Part shown: one piece after another, positions 5,268 to 5,323 of the stretch
How the letters are laid out: every line of letters starts with the position of its first letter
Position numbering within the stretch: position 1 is the first letter of the stretch
DNA from: Oscillospiraceae bacterium
GTDB taxonomy: Bacteria > Bacillota > Clostridia > Oscillospirales > Oscillospiraceae
Assembly (NCBI GenBank): GCA_009776905.1
Contig: WRMX01000159.1
Location: 1 to 5,323, forward strand
Reading direction: 5' to 3'
Length of the DNA: 5,323 nucleotides
Translations under genes and position numbers: made by a program
Notes under the pieces: generated by a model
The model's input: the letters and a program-made list of their open reading frames with translations, nothing else
Databases searched by the model: none
What the model was told of the DNA's origin: nothing

Positions 5268-5317
5268 TAGCGCAGCAAGGATGCGGAGCGGTGCGAAACT
5301 GAGGCAAGGATGCCTCA
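5268..5317. repeat. Pair of small repeats sharing the CAAGGATG core
   Basis: CAAGGATG occurs at 5276-5283 and again at 5305-5312, 29 bases apart. The second forms a perfect hairpin, TGAGGCA (5300-5306) with TGCCTCA (5311-5317), loop AGGA. The first is flanked by CGCA (5271-5274) and TGCG (5292-5295), an imperfect outer pairing. The same core is in the loops of the three repeats at the left edge of the window. It lies downstream of the Nudix stop, but there is no T-tract after the hairpin, so an intrinsic terminator is not supported. Confidence 0.65.
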
Positions 5318-5323
5318 TTTGAG

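Noticed and set aside
5300..5317. Intrinsic terminator after the Nudix gene
   Set aside because: The hairpin is perfect but has a 7-bp stem followed by TTTGAG, not a T-tract.

Overview
The window looks like chromosomal DNA of an anaerobic Gram-positive bacterium, most likely a Clostridia-class Bacillota. This is an inference from four things: strong AGGAGG-type ribosome binding sites, a secreted protein with S-layer homology (SLH) domains, a lipobox lipoprotein, and several short interspersed repeats of a kind I associate with clostridial genomes. Nothing in the window gives a species. There are five convincing protein genes and no tRNA, rRNA, CRISPR array or transposase gene.

Layout. Bases 3-148 are a GC-rich repeat cluster: three tandem copies of a 31-bp unit plus one inverted partner. 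Next, on the minus strand, is a two-domain cupin gene (180-1046) with its own promoter at 1097-1127. The middle (about 1128-3900) is clearly more AT-rich. It carries a minus-strand gene set: a 272-residue cytosolic protein of unknown function (2893-3711), a secreted SLH protein (1762-2892) that starts directly after the previous stop codon, and a small predicted lipoprotein (1128-1655). A near-consensus sigma-70-type promoter with an overlapping inverted repeat lies upstream of the set (3871-3899). The 592-bp gap 3712-4303 holds this promoter, a possible 25-codon leader frame, and a MITE-like inverted-repeat element inside 13-bp direct repeats. On the plus strand follows a NudC-type zinc-ribbon Nudix hydrolase (4304-5242) with an unusual low-complexity insert. 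The last 60 bases hold further small hairpin repeats that share the 8-base core CAAGGATG with the cluster at the left edge.

How it fits together. The cupin and Nudix genes (about 60-65% GC in sampled stretches) look like resident genes of a GC-rich genome. The three middle genes (about 33-52% GC in sampled stretches) look like one transcription unit with foreign composition. One product is predicted cytosolic, one wall-attached and one membrane-anchored. The unit is bounded by repeat elements, which makes it a candidate acquired cassette. Its function cannot be read from the sequence. The best hint is an N-terminal motif in the 272-residue protein resembling a motif I associate with immunity-like hypothetical proteins.
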